Assembly (NCBI GenBank): GCA_017438845.1
Contig: JAFRUO010000009.1
Location: 1-64,000, forward strand
Length of the DNA: 64,000 nucleotides
Reading direction: 5' to 3'
Source: Clostridia bacterium
Lineage (GTDB): Bacteria; Bacillota; Clostridia; Oscillospirales; Acutalibacteraceae
Part shown: in pieces, positions 1 through 8,881 of the stretch
Layout: the number at the start of each line of letters is the position of its first letter
Numbering within the stretch: position 1 is the stretch's first letter
Position numbers and translations under genes: made by a program
Notes under the pieces: generated by a model
What the model was told of the DNA's origin: nothing
The model's input: only the letters and a program-made list of their open reading frames with translations
Databases searched by the model: none

Positions 1-471
1 CAGGTTGGCCTGCTTCTGAAAGTTCATTAAAAGCTGTGTGAAAGGGCTCGCAATGGCAGCACCGGTGGTCGGGTGTTTTCCGAGCATGCCGTATTTGCTG
101 ACAGCTTCGGAGCACTGGATATACCGGGCAAAGGCCTCAGAGTAGCTTTCGAGCAGGCGCTTGTTTACCAGCCTCTCGCAGCCGCGTTCCTTGAGCCACA
201 GCCATGTTTCCTTATAGATTTCATCTGCGCCGAGGGGCTTGCCGTCCTTCTGCAGAGCAGAGAGGTAATCGTCCGGACTTGGCATATCCATACCTTCCAA
301 CTCTACGCCGTCACCGATGTCGTCAACATCGAAGTCGGTCATGTCTTCGGTGAAGTCCGGCAGCTCCATACGCTTTGCAGGTGCGCCTTTCATTATTTTG
401 TCGGCGAGGGCGTCCGGCTTTGAGCCAGCTTTGACCCGCCGCCCGCCGCGATAGGTTCCGTCTTTCGCCAT
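1..471 (-). CDS. Phage terminase small subunit, P27 family (3' end outside window)
   Basis: Translating the minus strand gives an uninterrupted frame that begins MAKDGTYRGGRRVKAGSKPD and runs to the window edge, so at least 157 residues are present and the C-terminus is missing. The basic, glycine-rich opening, followed by an acidic linker and an alpha-helical region (ETWLWLKERGCERLVNKRL), is characteristic of P27-type small terminase subunits. These bind phage DNA and start packaging together with the large ATPase subunit. An upstream in-frame ATG at 486 (MEVID) is an alternative start; I chose 471 because family members usually open with MAKDG. It follows the HNH gene in the same direction, the usual order in HK97-like phages, so the large terminase should lie just left of the window. 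Confidence 0.8.
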   Translation of the reverse strand, partial: MAKDGTYRGGRRVKAGSKPDALADKIMKGAPAKRMELPDFTEDMTDFDVDDIGDGVELEGMDMPSPDDYLSALQKDGKPLGADEIYKETWLWLKERGCERLVNKRLLESYSEAFARYIQCSEAVSKYGMLGKHPTTGAAIASPFTQLLMNFQKQANL

Positions 472-587
472 GTCGATCACTTCCATTTCTGTGGTGCAGG
501 GTTTAATACCCTGTTTGAATTGCAATTTTTGCGTAAAAGACCCCGCGCCGTTTTCCGGGGAAAAGGGTCGTAGAGATTTTGACCGCC

Positions 588-935
588 CTACCGGTCGCCG
601 CGCTCGCGGTGAATCTTCTCGTGACACGAACGACAAAGACTCATAAGGTTGGACTCGTCATTCGATCCGCCCTCAGCAAGCGGCACGATGTGGTGGACTT
701 CCTCAACCGCGACGTAGCGTCCTTCCTTTAAGCACTGCTCACAAAGCGGGTGCTTATGAACGTAGCGGTCACGGATTCGTTTCCACGCTCTGCCGTAGCG
801 TTTGCCGGGAGAGTAGCCGCGCTGGAACTTCTCGTAGTGCTGTTCCATGACCTTGGCGTGCTCCTCACAATAAACACCGTCCGTTAGGTGTGGGCAGCCG
901 GGATAGCGGCACGGTCGTTGTGGTTTTCTTGGCAT
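588..935 (-). CDS. Phage HNH endonuclease
   Basis: A 115-residue protein with an N-terminal Cys/His cluster (C9, C14, C23, H26) and a C-terminal HNH fold: a C65-x2-C68 knuckle, the HH pair at 81-82, N96 and the C101-x2-C104-H105 knuckle ending in H109. HNH enzymes placed next to terminase genes in tailed phages nick or cut DNA and assist genome packaging. It lies immediately upstream (in transcription order) of the small terminase gene. A GGAGG site precedes the ATG closely. The identification rests on clearly visible motifs. Confidence 0.88.
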   Translation of the reverse strand: MPRKPQRPCRYPGCPHLTDGVYCEEHAKVMEQHYEKFQRGYSPGKRYGRAWKRIRDRYVHKHPLCEQCLKEGRYVAVEEVHHIVPLAEGGSNDESNLMSLCRSCHEKIHRERGDR

Positions 936-964
936 AAGCCGTGCCTCCTTTCAGGGCATAAAGA

Positions 965-993
965 AAGCCCTGCAGGGTGTTCCCGCAAGGCTT
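965..993 (-). terminator. Hairpin upstream of the HNH gene, possible attenuator
   Basis: On the minus strand AAGCCTTGCGGG pairs with CCCTGCAGGGCTT through a four-base AACA loop, giving a roughly 12-bp stem with one bulge, followed by a weak TCTTTAT tract. It lies between the ArpU-like regulator and the HNH/terminase genes. The position would suit a terminator or attenuator separating early from late transcription. The short T-tract makes this tentative. Confidence 0.4.
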
Positions 994-1097
994 GTGTGCT
1001 GCGCGTGCAGCTGTTTCTTTATTCTTTTCGCTGATTATATACTATCATAAAGGGCGGGTGGACATCTTAGGACAAAGCAGGACATTTCGGGCGCATT

Positions 1098-1526
1098 TCA
1101 AATGATAATCGGATCATCCGGAAGCGTCACATGAAGGAGCGCCTTGCCGTGCCAGCGACGAATGGTGCGGGCATCTGCACAGAGTTCCATTCCGATCTGC
1201 TCCCACGTATAGTTGTGGATGTACCGGTACTTGAGTACCATGCGCTCGTCGGTATCAGGAACTGCCTCAATGACCTCTCGTATCTGTTTCTTAAGGTCTG
1301 ATAGCATTTCCAGCTCACCGGCGATTTTCTTTTCCAGTGTCCACAGCTTCTCGAGTGTCCGGACAAATGGTGCTTCGGTATTACGCGATGTCTGCACGCG
1401 GTCTTTATCATATTGGATAGCCGACACGCTGCCTGCCATCTCACGCAGGTTTTGTGCTTCCATCGTGTCGGACTTGATTCTCTGATCAAGGCGGTAGGCC
1501 TGATGGAGATATTCTTTTACTGTCAT
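1098..1526 (-). CDS. ArpU/DUF1492-like phage late transcription regulator
   Basis: A 142-residue protein with a long charged helical N-terminal half (about residues 1-88, likely coiled coil) and a C-terminal sigma-70 region 4-like helix-turn-helix at about 90-130 (MVLKYRYIHNYTWEQIGMEL then ADARTIRRWHGKAL). This architecture matches the DUF1492/ArpU-type proteins that sit just before packaging genes in Firmicutes phages and are thought to switch on late transcription. Its start overlaps the stop of the preceding small gene by four bases, showing translational coupling. The role is inferred from family and position. Confidence 0.72.
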   Translation of the reverse strand: MTVKEYLHQAYRLDQRIKSDTMEAQNLREMAGSVSAIQYDKDRVQTSRNTEAPFVRTLEKLWTLEKKIAGELEMLSDLKKQIREVIEAVPDTDERMVLKYRYIHNYTWEQIGMELCADARTIRRWHGKALLHVTLPDDPIII

Positions 1527-1750
1527 AAGGACTTCGCCTCCTCTTGTAATTTTTGTATGAGATACTCGCCGTCTACACTCGTCAGTGCTTTGTACCAGCC
1601 GGAGCGGAAGAACCGTTCACATTCCATTGCATCCGACATGGCGGCTTGATTGCCGGGCTTCTTTTTCAGGCGCTTCAGGGCGTCCCGGTAATCCTTCACT
1701 GCCTGCAGCACGATAGCGTTGGCGAGATTTTCATAAGGATCGGTCATCAC
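1523..1750 (-). CDS. Small conserved phage protein, unknown function
   Basis: A 75-residue, mostly helical, charged protein with overlapping start/stop codons on both sides: with the SNF2-type helicase gene upstream and the ArpU-like gene downstream. This tight coupling supports it being a real gene. I recognise no catalytic motif. Similar small proteins occupy this place in many clostridial prophages, but I cannot name a function. Confidence 0.65.
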   Translation of the reverse strand: MMTDPYENLANAIVLQAVKDYRDALKRLKKKPGNQAAMSDAMECERFFRSGWYKALTSVDGEYLIQKLQEEAKSL

Positions 1751-3099
1751 ACCACCTCAAGGTCAGCCTTGACCGCGTCAATCAGCGCAGTCTGCGTCAT
1801 TTCTTTTTTGGATAGCGCCTTTACGATCCTTTCGTCGATGGTGCCCTTGGTAATAATGTGCTGGATCACCACAGTGCCGGATTCTTGACCTTGCCGCCAG
1901 AGACGGGCGTTAGTCTGTTGATATAATTCCAGCGACCATGTAAGACCGAACCACACAAGGGTGGAGCCTCCGGCCTGAAGGTTCAAACCGTGACCGGCAG
2001 AGGCCGGATGGATGACTGCTACAGGAATCTTTCCCGCATTCCAGTCTGCAATATCGCGGCTGGTCTTGATCTCCCGGACATTGAAGCGGTTCTTGATGCG
2101 GCTTAGGTCATGCCGGAACCAGTAGGCCACAAGAAGCGGTTTTTCATTGGCGGCCTCGATAATATCCTCCAAAGCGTCCAGCTTCCTATCATGGAACTCG
2201 ATGACCTCACCGGTATCGGCATATATGGCACCATTTGCGAGCTGTGAGAGTTTGCCTGTAAGCGATGCAGCATTGGCAGCAGTCACCTCACCATCGGGGA
2301 GCTGCAATATGAGCTCCTGTTTCAAATCTTCATAACGGCTGCGCTCAGAGTCAGAAAGCTGCACTTCATATTCTGTTGAAATCAGCTCCGGCATCTTCAG
2401 ATGGTCGGTAGATTTCATGGAAATCGTGATATCCGAGATCCTCCGATAGATGGCGTCCTCCGCATAGGGCAGTGGCTTGTAGGAGTAGATGATCTCGCCG
2501 TTTCTCTTGTCCGGCATGAAGTAATTTGTCCGGTACTGTGTGATAAAGCGTCCGAGGCGCTCGCCCATATCCAGCACTTTAAACTCTGCCCACAGATCCA
2601 TGAGACCATTTGATGAAGGAGTGCCTGTGAGCCCGATAATGCGATGGAGCTTCGGTCTAACCTTCATCAGCGACTTGAAGCGCTTGGATTTGTGATTTTT
2701 GAAGGATGACAGCTCATCGATGATCACCATATCGAAGTCAAAAGGAAAGCCGGACTCGTCAATGAGCCACTGCAGGTTTTCACGGTTAATGATCGTGATG
2801 TCTGCTTGCTGCATGAGGGCGGCTTTTCGCTCCTTCGGTGTCCCGACTGCGACCGCATAGGTAAGACTGTCAAGGTGCTCCCATTTTTTTATTTCCGCTG
2901 GCCAAGTATCGCGGGCGACTCTTAAGGGAGCCACCACTAAAACGCGATGCACTTCGAAGCTGTCAAATAACAGGTCATTTACTGCCGTCAGGCTGATGAT
3001 CGTCTTGCCAAGTCCCATATCTAAAAGGACTGCGGCCACAGGGTGCTTTTCAATATAGCGGATGGCATAGTCCTGATAATCATGTGGATTGAAGTTCAT
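1747..3099 (-). CDS. Phage SNF2-type DEAD/DEAH helicase
   Basis: A 450-residue superfamily 2 ATPase. The Walker A motif DMGLGKT is at residues 27-33, the Walker B/DEAH equivalent is DELS at about 128-131, the motif III-like LTGTPSSNG follows near 155, and the C-terminal helicase lobe carries the QTNARLWRQGQ motif VI near 400, ending with the SNF2-typical IDERIVKALSKKEM. It is a compact phage form without extra domains. Such proteins sit in phage replication modules beside VRR-NUC nucleases and probably remodel or unwind replication or recombination intermediates. It starts inside the end of the VRR-NUC gene (20-base overlap). Confidence 0.9.
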   Translation of the reverse strand: MNFNPHDYQDYAIRYIEKHPVAAVLLDMGLGKTIISLTAVNDLLFDSFEVHRVLVVAPLRVARDTWPAEIKKWEHLDSLTYAVAVGTPKERKAALMQQADITIINRENLQWLIDESGFPFDFDMVIIDELSSFKNHKSKRFKSLMKVRPKLHRIIGLTGTPSSNGLMDLWAEFKVLDMGERLGRFITQYRTNYFMPDKRNGEIIYSYKPLPYAEDAIYRRISDITISMKSTDHLKMPELISTEYEVQLSDSERSRYEDLKQELILQLPDGEVTAANAASLTGKLSQLANGAIYADTGEVIEFHDRKLDALEDIIEAANEKPLLVAYWFRHDLSRIKNRFNVREIKTSRDIADWNAGKIPVAVIHPASAGHGLNLQAGGSTLVWFGLTWSLELYQQTNARLWRQGQESGTVVIQHIITKGTIDERIVKALSKKEMTQTALIDAVKADLEVV

Positions 3100-3361
3100 C
3101 GATCATCCCTCCAATCTGCTTCGGATCGTCAATGACATATACACGGTAGCCAAGCTCCCGCAGCAGCCTGTGGCGCGAGAGCTGGAGAGGGCGTGGCTTT
3201 TTGCCGGGTGCCTTCAGCTCTGCAAAACCGATATGGCCGTCAGGGAGTAAGATCAGGCGGTCGGGCATTCCTGCGAAAGAGGGACACACCAGCTTAAGTG
3301 CAATGCCGCCGTTCTTTTTCACCGCCATAGTTAACTTGTTTTCTATCTGTTTTTCTATCAT
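3080..3361 (-). CDS. VRR-NUC domain nuclease
   Basis: A 93-residue single-domain protein of the VRR-NUC group of the PD-(D/E)XK nuclease superfamily. The catalytic signature is visible as GMPDRLIL (D34) followed by FAELK (E48, K50) and a basic KAPGKKPRPLQ stretch. Stand-alone VRR-NUC proteins are common in phages next to SNF2 helicases and are thought to act on branched DNA. The gene overlaps the helicase downstream and is separated from the primase upstream by a 141-base gap containing an inverted repeat. Confidence 0.85.
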   Translation of the reverse strand: MIEKQIENKLTMAVKKNGGIALKLVCPSFAGMPDRLILLPDGHIGFAELKAPGKKPRPLQLSRHRLLRELGYRVYVIDDPKQIGGMIDELQST

Positions 3362-3398
3362 TGCAAACCTCCGTCAGGCGTTAATTTCAGGGGATGTG

Positions 3399-3489
3399 CA
3401 AGGTGTATCAATGGTATTTACCAAACTTTTTCTTAGAGCTATTTTTTAAGGGCTAAGAGAGCTTTTATATAAGACCTTGATACACCTTG
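3399..3489. repeat. Perfect 13-bp inverted repeat in the primase/VRR-NUC gap
   Basis: CAAGGTGTATCAA at 3399-3411 is matched exactly by its reverse complement TTGATACACCTTG at 3477-3489. An inner partial pair (TCTTAG at 3431 and CTAAGA at 3453) extends the possible foldback. It occupies the only sizeable non-coding gap between the primase-helicase and the nuclease/helicase pair. It could be an RNA structure, a regulator site or part of a phage replication origin; the sequence alone does not decide. Confidence 0.6.
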
Positions 3490-3502
3490 TCAAAGTCCCG
3501 GA

Positions 3503-5776
3503 TCACTGCAGAAAATCTTCCTCTGCACCGCTGTCCTCATGAATCTTTAAGCCCTTAAAATAGCGCTTCCGATTCAGTGTCAGCCGCTCGAATCCGGCTT
3601 TCTCCAGCGCAAAGTAAAAGTCTGCCGTGCTGCGCACATACTCATTGCAGTCCAGTGAGTAGTTGCGGTATGCCTGATAAAGTGCCGAGGAGCTTTCCTT
3701 AAAGGACTCATCCACATCGCACTTCTCGTCCAGAAAATGTCCGAACCAGTCGTTCTGGCTGCGATATTCATCGATGGCCTTCGTCACGCAGTCCGGTACC
3801 GGAATCTGGTAGTCCAGCGCAATGACTTTTTTAGCACCTTCGATGATCCATGCCAGTATGCTTTCACCGGCATTTTCATACAGGTACTCACCGTAATTTT
3901 TGATGTCGGCCTTGCCCTCGATCTTGGCGTTGAACGGAATCACGATAAGCCTGCGCCAGATACCGTCATCGGAAGCGGAGACGCGAGGCAGGTGGTTCGT
4001 ATACAGCACCAGCGTATGGCAGGGCTTGAAGGAAAACGGGTCTTTATACTTTTTCTCCGCAAACACATCGTCCGTAGAGCAGAGCTGCTTGACGGTGGAG
4101 TCGTTGAGCCTTGCGCCTTCCTGCATTTCCGCAGCGATCAGCAGGCGTTTACCTTTGACCTCAGCCATTTCCGGTTTGATGTTTCTGCGGCAGCCGACGG
4201 TCAAGGTATCTGCGGATATATTTCCGCTGTAGAGTCCCAGCACGCGGGAGATGGCATTCCAGAAGGTGGATTTGCCGTTGCGTCCATCGCCGTATGCGAT
4301 GATGAGCGCCTCCACAAAAACTTTCCCGATAGCAGCAAGGCCACAGATCATCTGTACATAGTCGATAAGCTGCTGATCCTTCTGAAAAATCAGATCCAGA
4401 TTATCCTGCCAGAGCTGCGCTCCTTTGCTGCCGGGTGACACGGACGTGATTTTCGTAATAAAGTCATCTGCTGAGTGCTCGCGGGCTCCGGCCATACCTT
4501 TACGAAGGTCGTAGGTCGCCTCCGGTGTGCAGAGCAGGAAGCAGTCTGCGTCCAGATCCCTTGGCGAGATTTCCAGCATCGGGTGTGTCTCTTTGAGGGT
4601 AGATGTAATGTTCTTGGAGTCGCGTCTACGGACGGCAAAGCTCTGGTAGGCCTTGGCGGCAAGGAACTCCTGATAGGCCTCCATCTGCTCGTCGCTCATC
4701 AGCTGTTCAGCTTTGGCCTTGGATGTGTTATCAAGGATTTCCTGCGCTCCGCAATTTTTGAGCTTTTGCAGAGCCTCCATCATATTTCGATTGGATTCTG
4801 CGAGCTGCCTGCGGGTGAGTTCATGAGCGACGGCCTGTGCGCCGGGCTCTGTTTCCTGCCAGTAGTGATCGCTGTATCGGATAAAGTGGGTGGCCGGTGA
4901 GTAACGCAGCTCGTTTGCAAAATACTTTGAGAGCACCTCTGCCTGCCCGACGTCGGAAAAGTCCTCCGGCTTATAGCTGTTCTCGTCGTTATAAACTTCC
5001 GGAGGGACATATCCGTCCTCTCGGCTGATCTTGGAATAAAAGCGCTGGGCACTGTGCCAGATTGTATTAAGCTCGCTGTTATCCAGAGGCGGCACGCAGA
5101 TCGCGGCCTTTTCCAGAAAACTTTGGTAGGCTTTTTCCGTATCGCCGTATTTCTTAATGACAATACCGGCAAAGCGGGACATGGTAGCATTGCGGCTTCC
5201 TTCCGGGATCACGACGTCTTTCTCGTGGCCACCGGGCAGGTCTGCATCGAACTCGTCCTCATTCAAAAATTCCGTGAGGTTCATGCGACCGGGATAGAGC
5301 TCCACATTCGGCTCCTGTGTTCCAAAGAAGAAGCGAGCAGCATCCAGAGCCTTCGTATCGAAATACGGAAATATGGAGTTTACCAGCTTCTTCATATCGC
5401 TATAGAGGGCGGCATCCGTCACTCGGTCGATGGGAAAGAGCACATGGAACTTTGGCCTTGCCGGTTTGCCGTTTTTCTCGCGCTGATTAAAGCGGCTGTA
5501 ATGGATGGCGAGGCTTACTCCCGGAAATGCCTCCAGCACGTCTGCCGGTATGATCCAGTCTTTCGGATCTTCTGAATGGTCGTTATCACAGTCCACGGGA
5601 AGACAGTCAGCGGAGAGGAAATTGTCGCTGTTGCGGTAGTGATTTTTGTACTCCGCACACACATAGTCGTGACCGACTGCGTCTCTCATGCTGTCCGCGT
5701 CCATGACAACGGTCTTATGCGGATAGGAGCAGTTTCCGGGATTGCCGATAAAATCGGCGCTATACAGGGTAAACAT
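3503..5776 (-). CDS. Phage primase-helicase, D5/P4 family
   Basis: A 757-residue replication protein. The N-terminal half contains a primase-like region (residues about 1-200). The C-terminal half is a superfamily 3 helicase with Walker A GDGRNGKST near residue 495, preceded by the D5 N-terminal region and followed by an AAEMQEGARLND segment typical of P4/D5 ATPases (B motif) and a C-terminal winged-helix portion. It primes and unwinds phage DNA at the origin. It overlaps the preceding small gene by one base and begins the block leading to the nuclease and helicase. Family assignment is strong; exact primase residues were not mapped. Confidence 0.88.
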   Translation of the reverse strand: MFTLYSADFIGNPGNCSYPHKTVVMDADSMRDAVGHDYVCAEYKNHYRNSDNFLSADCLPVDCDNDHSEDPKDWIIPADVLEAFPGVSLAIHYSRFNQREKNGKPARPKFHVLFPIDRVTDAALYSDMKKLVNSIFPYFDTKALDAARFFFGTQEPNVELYPGRMNLTEFLNEDEFDADLPGGHEKDVVIPEGSRNATMSRFAGIVIKKYGDTEKAYQSFLEKAAICVPPLDNSELNTIWHSAQRFYSKISREDGYVPPEVYNDENSYKPEDFSDVGQAEVLSKYFANELRYSPATHFIRYSDHYWQETEPGAQAVAHELTRRQLAESNRNMMEALQKLKNCGAQEILDNTSKAKAEQLMSDEQMEAYQEFLAAKAYQSFAVRRRDSKNITSTLKETHPMLEISPRDLDADCFLLCTPEATYDLRKGMAGAREHSADDFITKITSVSPGSKGAQLWQDNLDLIFQKDQQLIDYVQMICGLAAIGKVFVEALIIAYGDGRNGKSTFWNAISRVLGLYSGNISADTLTVGCRRNIKPEMAEVKGKRLLIAAEMQEGARLNDSTVKQLCSTDDVFAEKKYKDPFSFKPCHTLVLYTNHLPRVSASDDGIWRRLIVIPFNAKIEGKADIKNYGEYLYENAGESILAWIIEGAKKVIALDYQIPVPDCVTKAIDEYRSQNDWFGHFLDEKCDVDESFKESSSALYQAYRNYSLDCNEYVRSTADFYFALEKAGFERLTLNRKRYFKGLKIHEDSGAEEDFLQ

Positions 5777-6105
5777 CAGTCATACACCTCCTCCGATTCT
5801 TCCTCCAGCACCTTCGTGATAAATTTCAGGGCGCGGATCATGGTTTCCAGTTCGCAGTCGCCGCCAAGGGTAACTTCAAAACCGTTGCAGCCGAATCTGT
5901 CCATAAAAGGCGTGACATGGATATCTGTGCTGGCCTCATCGGAAATGCGGAAATAGGTGCGTCCGCCGTGGCCGGTGTCGCCACCTTTGTAGCCGGTCGT
6001 CCCGGCTTCGACCTGCAGGATATTGGCACTTACCACATCGCGGGTGTAGGTAGTGATCTCAGTGCCATCGAAAAGCTCTCTGCGATTTTCTTTAATTTCA
6101 TACAT
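5776..6105 (-). CDS. Conserved phage protein, unknown function
   Basis: A 109-residue protein opening MYEIKENRRELFDGTEITTY with a predicted beta-rich centre and an acidic C-terminus (VLEEESEEVYD). It has a single-base overlap with the primase gene. No motif I recognise. The wording of the middle (EAGTTGYKGGDTGHGGRTYF) resembles small proteins linked to primases in clostridial phages, which suggests a replication accessory role only by association. Confidence 0.7.
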   Translation of the reverse strand: MYEIKENRRELFDGTEITTYTRDVVSANILQVEAGTTGYKGGDTGHGGRTYFRISDEASTDIHVTPFMDRFGCNGFEVTLGGDCELETMIRALKFITKVLEEESEEVYD

Positions 6106-6109
6106 AGCG

Positions 6110-6532
6110 TTAAACCTCCTGACATTCTTCTGTGAAATAGCGCAAGTGATAGCCTTTCCACTTGGCGCGTTTGATTTCTGCTTCCATACCGGATGAGATG
6201 CGGCTGCCGAATACCCAGATCTCAGCGCACTTGCTCATGAGGGCATTTCCGAAGAAAAGACCAAGCTCACGTTCTTCCGGATTGTCATCATCAAGGAACT
6301 GCGGAAATAGCAGGTGCGGTGCGATAGGGATAAATCCATTGTCCACGGCATAGCGACTGTAGCGTCTGGCATTGGCTACGTTTGTCTCCACATCTCCGGA
6401 AAACGGAGAGCAGATGTAGACGATAGGCCGGAAAGCACGAAGGAACTGCTTTTCATTTGCAGCAATCCGGGATAGTGCTTCACCTGCAGTTGGGTCAGGA
6501 TAGCCTTCGCTGTTGCGATAATCGTTGCTCAC
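6110..6532 (-). CDS. DUF4406 / nucleoside deoxyribosyltransferase-like protein
   Basis: A 140-residue protein with the DUF4406 signature: IVYICSPFSGDVETNVANAR (residues about 38-57), an APHLLFPQFLDD segment and a C-terminal EIWVFGSRISSGMEAEI strand-helix that matches the nucleoside 2-deoxyribosyltransferase fold. Proteins of this group are frequent in phage replication modules and are suspected to act on nucleotides, but the substrate is unknown. It is closely linked to the neighbouring genes. Confidence 0.82.
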   Translation of the reverse strand: MSNDYRNSEGYPDPTAGEALSRIAANEKQFLRAFRPIVYICSPFSGDVETNVANARRYSRYAVDNGFIPIAPHLLFPQFLDDDNPEERELGLFFGNALMSKCAEIWVFGSRISSGMEAEIKRAKWKGYHLRYFTEECQEV

Positions 6533-6567
6533 TCAAAAGTCCTCCTTTCCGGGCAGACTTAAAGGCG

Positions 6568-6625
6568 TCCACCTCCGATTTCCACTGGAGATGAACGCCT
6601 GATTTGAGCGGACGATTTTTAATCT
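6568..6625 (-). ncRNA. Structured intergenic element, copy 1 (candidate cis-acting RNA)
   Basis: Between the polymerase and DUF4406 genes the minus strand holds AGGCGTTCATCTCC and GGAGGTGGACGCCT, a complete 14-bp stem (two to three G-U pairs) closed by a 10-base loop AGTGGAAATC. The 5' flank TCCGCTCAAATC and the stem-loop sequence GTTCATCTCCAGTGGAA recur upstream of the DUF2800 operon at 11089-11130. Shared sequence plus a hairpin at two gene boundaries points to a regulatory RNA or a processing/attenuation element. I know that DUF2800 and DUF2815 RNA motifs have been described for such phages but cannot confirm a match. Confidence 0.5.
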
Positions 6626-8607
6626 TTTTTGTAGAAGGGCGTGGTGTAACCGTCTGCGCGGAGCTTCAGGCCTTTTGCCCACGGTGGAGTCCTGCCCATC
6701 TGTTCACAGAGAACGTCAAGAGACATGCGAGGGTCTGCTTCGATGACCAGTTCGTCGTGGATATGCATGACGATGGAGCAGCAGCGAAGCGTCTTCATGG
6801 CATAGCAGAGAATGTCGCGGGAGGTTGCCTGCACGATATTTTCCACGAATTTCGGCCCGTATGAATCGAGCCGTTCCCATTTTTTCGTGCTGCCGATGCC
6901 CTCATAGGTAATACACTCACCTCCGAATTTATTCGTACCGACCTTAGGCTTTACATATGCGAGGTTCCGTCCGGAGGGCAGCGTAATAAAGAGCATCCCG
7001 GAACGGCAGGAGAAGGTAAGTCCGTAGCTGCTGGTTGTGTGTTTATACTTCACAGCCTCCATGACAGCGCGGTCGACATCCCACCAGAATTTTACGATGT
7101 TGGGATTTGTCTGCCGCCATGCGTCCACCAGAGGAGGAAGCTCATCCTCGGAAAGTCCCATCTCTATAGCGCCCATTGCCTTTAAGGCTCCGACCGAGCC
7201 GCCGTAGCCGAGCGCGAGTTCCGCGATTTTGCCTTTTTGACGCAGATGGCCGTTAATGCCATGCTTCTCGACCGGAACATGAAACATCTGACTGGCGCTG
7301 GCGCAGTAGATGTCACCTCCGGTTTCAAAGACTTTTTGACGCCACGTCTCACCGGCATACCACGCGATGACTCTTGCTTCGATGGCGCTGAAGTCGGAAA
7401 CATAAAACTGCGTACCATCCTTCGGGATGAATGCTGTCCGGATCAGCTGGGAGAGGGTGTCCGGGACATCCTCATATAAGAGCTTCACGGCATCAAAATC
7501 TCCGGATTTTACAAGAGCGCGTGCGTCGGCCAGATCCGGGAGATGATTTTGCGGGAGATTTTGTAATTGTATAAGCCTGCCTGCCCAGCGTCCGGTACGA
7601 TTGGCTCCGTAAAAAGCGAACATGCCGCGAGCCCTGCCGTCATCACAGACCGCACGCTCCATAGTCTGATATTTCTTGACGGAGGATTTGGCAAGCTGTT
7701 GTCGGAGTTCCAGAACGGTCTGAAGTTCTGGAGGAGCGGTTTTGATAAGCTCTGCCACGACTTTCTTTCCAAGACTGTCAGTTTCGAGCCCGTTATCGGA
7801 GAGCCACTGTTTCATTTGCTGGACGGAGTTTGGATTATCAAGTGCTGTCATATCTTTCATGGCAGCAGTCAGTTCTGACCGGGAGCGGGAGTCCATTTCG
7901 ATCGCTTCCTTCACCAGATCCATGTCGAGCCGGACACCTCTGTCGTTGATTTCCTGATCGATGTGGTATTCATCCCAGACCTCCTCCGGCACAGGGAATT
8001 TTGCAAGACGATCCTTAATGCCAATCTCGGTCTCTACATCTCTGATATTATATTTTTTGAAGGCCTCCCACTTGTCCGGTGCATGGAAAGGGTGGTTCTT
8101 TGTGCGACCGCCGTTTGCTTTCGTCGGAGCACAGGGCACGGAGAAGTATTTGATCAGGTCTTTGCCTTCCGTGAGCTTCTGCTTTTCGAGGCCAAGGACG
8201 GCACCGACACCTTCCAGAGAAAGCGGTAGTCCCATTGTTGCCGACCAGACCATAGAGCAGCGCCAGCTTTCGGGATTTAAGAAGCGTGCACATTCGGTCG
8301 AGAGAGGGTGTTTATCATGGAAGGGATCAAGGCTTACTCCAAGATCACGGAGATATCGGGATAAGCAGACCCGTTCAAAATTTGCGTTGAAAGCCCATTT
8401 GATGACAGTATCATCAGTCAGAGCATCTATAATTTCCTGCGGCAGGCGCTCTCCCTGTGCAAGGTCGATGACCGTCACCTCGGAGCCGTCGGCGCTGTAG
8501 CCGAACAGCAGTATCTCAAAATCCGGTGACTCGGCATATTTATATACGCCGCACTTGGATAGGTTCACGTCGCTGTAGGTTTCGATATCAATACTGAGTG
8601 TTTGCAT
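6619..8607 (-). CDS. Phage family A DNA polymerase (DNA polymerase I type)
   Basis: A 662-residue replicative polymerase. The N-terminal 3'-5' exonuclease domain shows the DIET motif at residues 7-10 and an AFNANFERVCL Exo II segment near 93. The polymerase domain shows motif A FYVSDFSAIEARVIAWYAGE near 400-418, an ANRTGRWAGRLIQLQNLP segment before it, and motif C HIHDELVIEAD near 616. There is no 5' nuclease domain, as usual for phage enzymes. It replicates the phage genome together with the D5-type primase-helicase and the DUF2815 protein. The DxE and HDE catalytic residues are intact. Confidence 0.95.
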   Translation of the reverse strand: MQTLSIDIETYSDVNLSKCGVYKYAESPDFEILLFGYSADGSEVTVIDLAQGERLPQEIIDALTDDTVIKWAFNANFERVCLSRYLRDLGVSLDPFHDKHPLSTECARFLNPESWRCSMVWSATMGLPLSLEGVGAVLGLEKQKLTEGKDLIKYFSVPCAPTKANGGRTKNHPFHAPDKWEAFKKYNIRDVETEIGIKDRLAKFPVPEEVWDEYHIDQEINDRGVRLDMDLVKEAIEMDSRSRSELTAAMKDMTALDNPNSVQQMKQWLSDNGLETDSLGKKVVAELIKTAPPELQTVLELRQQLAKSSVKKYQTMERAVCDDGRARGMFAFYGANRTGRWAGRLIQLQNLPQNHLPDLADARALVKSGDFDAVKLLYEDVPDTLSQLIRTAFIPKDGTQFYVSDFSAIEARVIAWYAGETWRQKVFETGGDIYCASASQMFHVPVEKHGINGHLRQKGKIAELALGYGGSVGALKAMGAIEMGLSEDELPPLVDAWRQTNPNIVKFWWDVDRAVMEAVKYKHTTSSYGLTFSCRSGMLFITLPSGRNLAYVKPKVGTNKFGGECITYEGIGSTKKWERLDSYGPKFVENIVQATSRDILCYAMKTLRCCSIVMHIHDELVIEADPRMSLDVLCEQMGRTPPWAKGLKLRADGYTTPFYKKD

Positions 8608-8671
8608 AGATTTTCACCTCAATTCAAACAAGCGGCTTAAGATCACTCCTAAGCCGCCTGCCGGTACTGGA

Positions 8672-8863
8672 TTATTTCAGGGATTCCATACGCTTGATAT
8701 GGTATTCGTCGTCCTGCGCGGCTTTTTTCTCCTCGCGCTTCTCACGCTTGAAGTCGTTAATCACCGTCTGGATGGCGACCACTGCCCAAGACAGGACTAC
8801 GATGCAGAAGCATCCGATCAGGATGTTGCAGAGAAGGGATGAAATCATAACTGTGCTTTCCAT
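8672..8863 (-). CDS. Small membrane protein in phage replication block
   Basis: A 63-residue protein with a hydrophobic segment at about residues 6-30 (SSLLCNILIGCFCIVVLSWAVV) and a charged, basic/acidic tail (KREKREEKKAAQDDEYH). It lies between the DUF2815 and polymerase genes with a strong ribosome site upstream (AAAGGAGCG). Function unknown; small single-pass proteins of this kind are common in phage early regions. Confidence 0.55.
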   Translation of the reverse strand: MESTVMISSLLCNILIGCFCIVVLSWAVVAIQTVINDFKREKREEKKAAQDDEYHIKRMESLK

Positions 8864-8881
8864 TGTTTTGCGCTCCTTTCC

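Noticed and set aside
3737..5956. Long plus-strand frames opposite the primase gene
   Set aside because: They lack ribosome sites and homology and lie opposite a well-supported gene, so they are antisense shadows.
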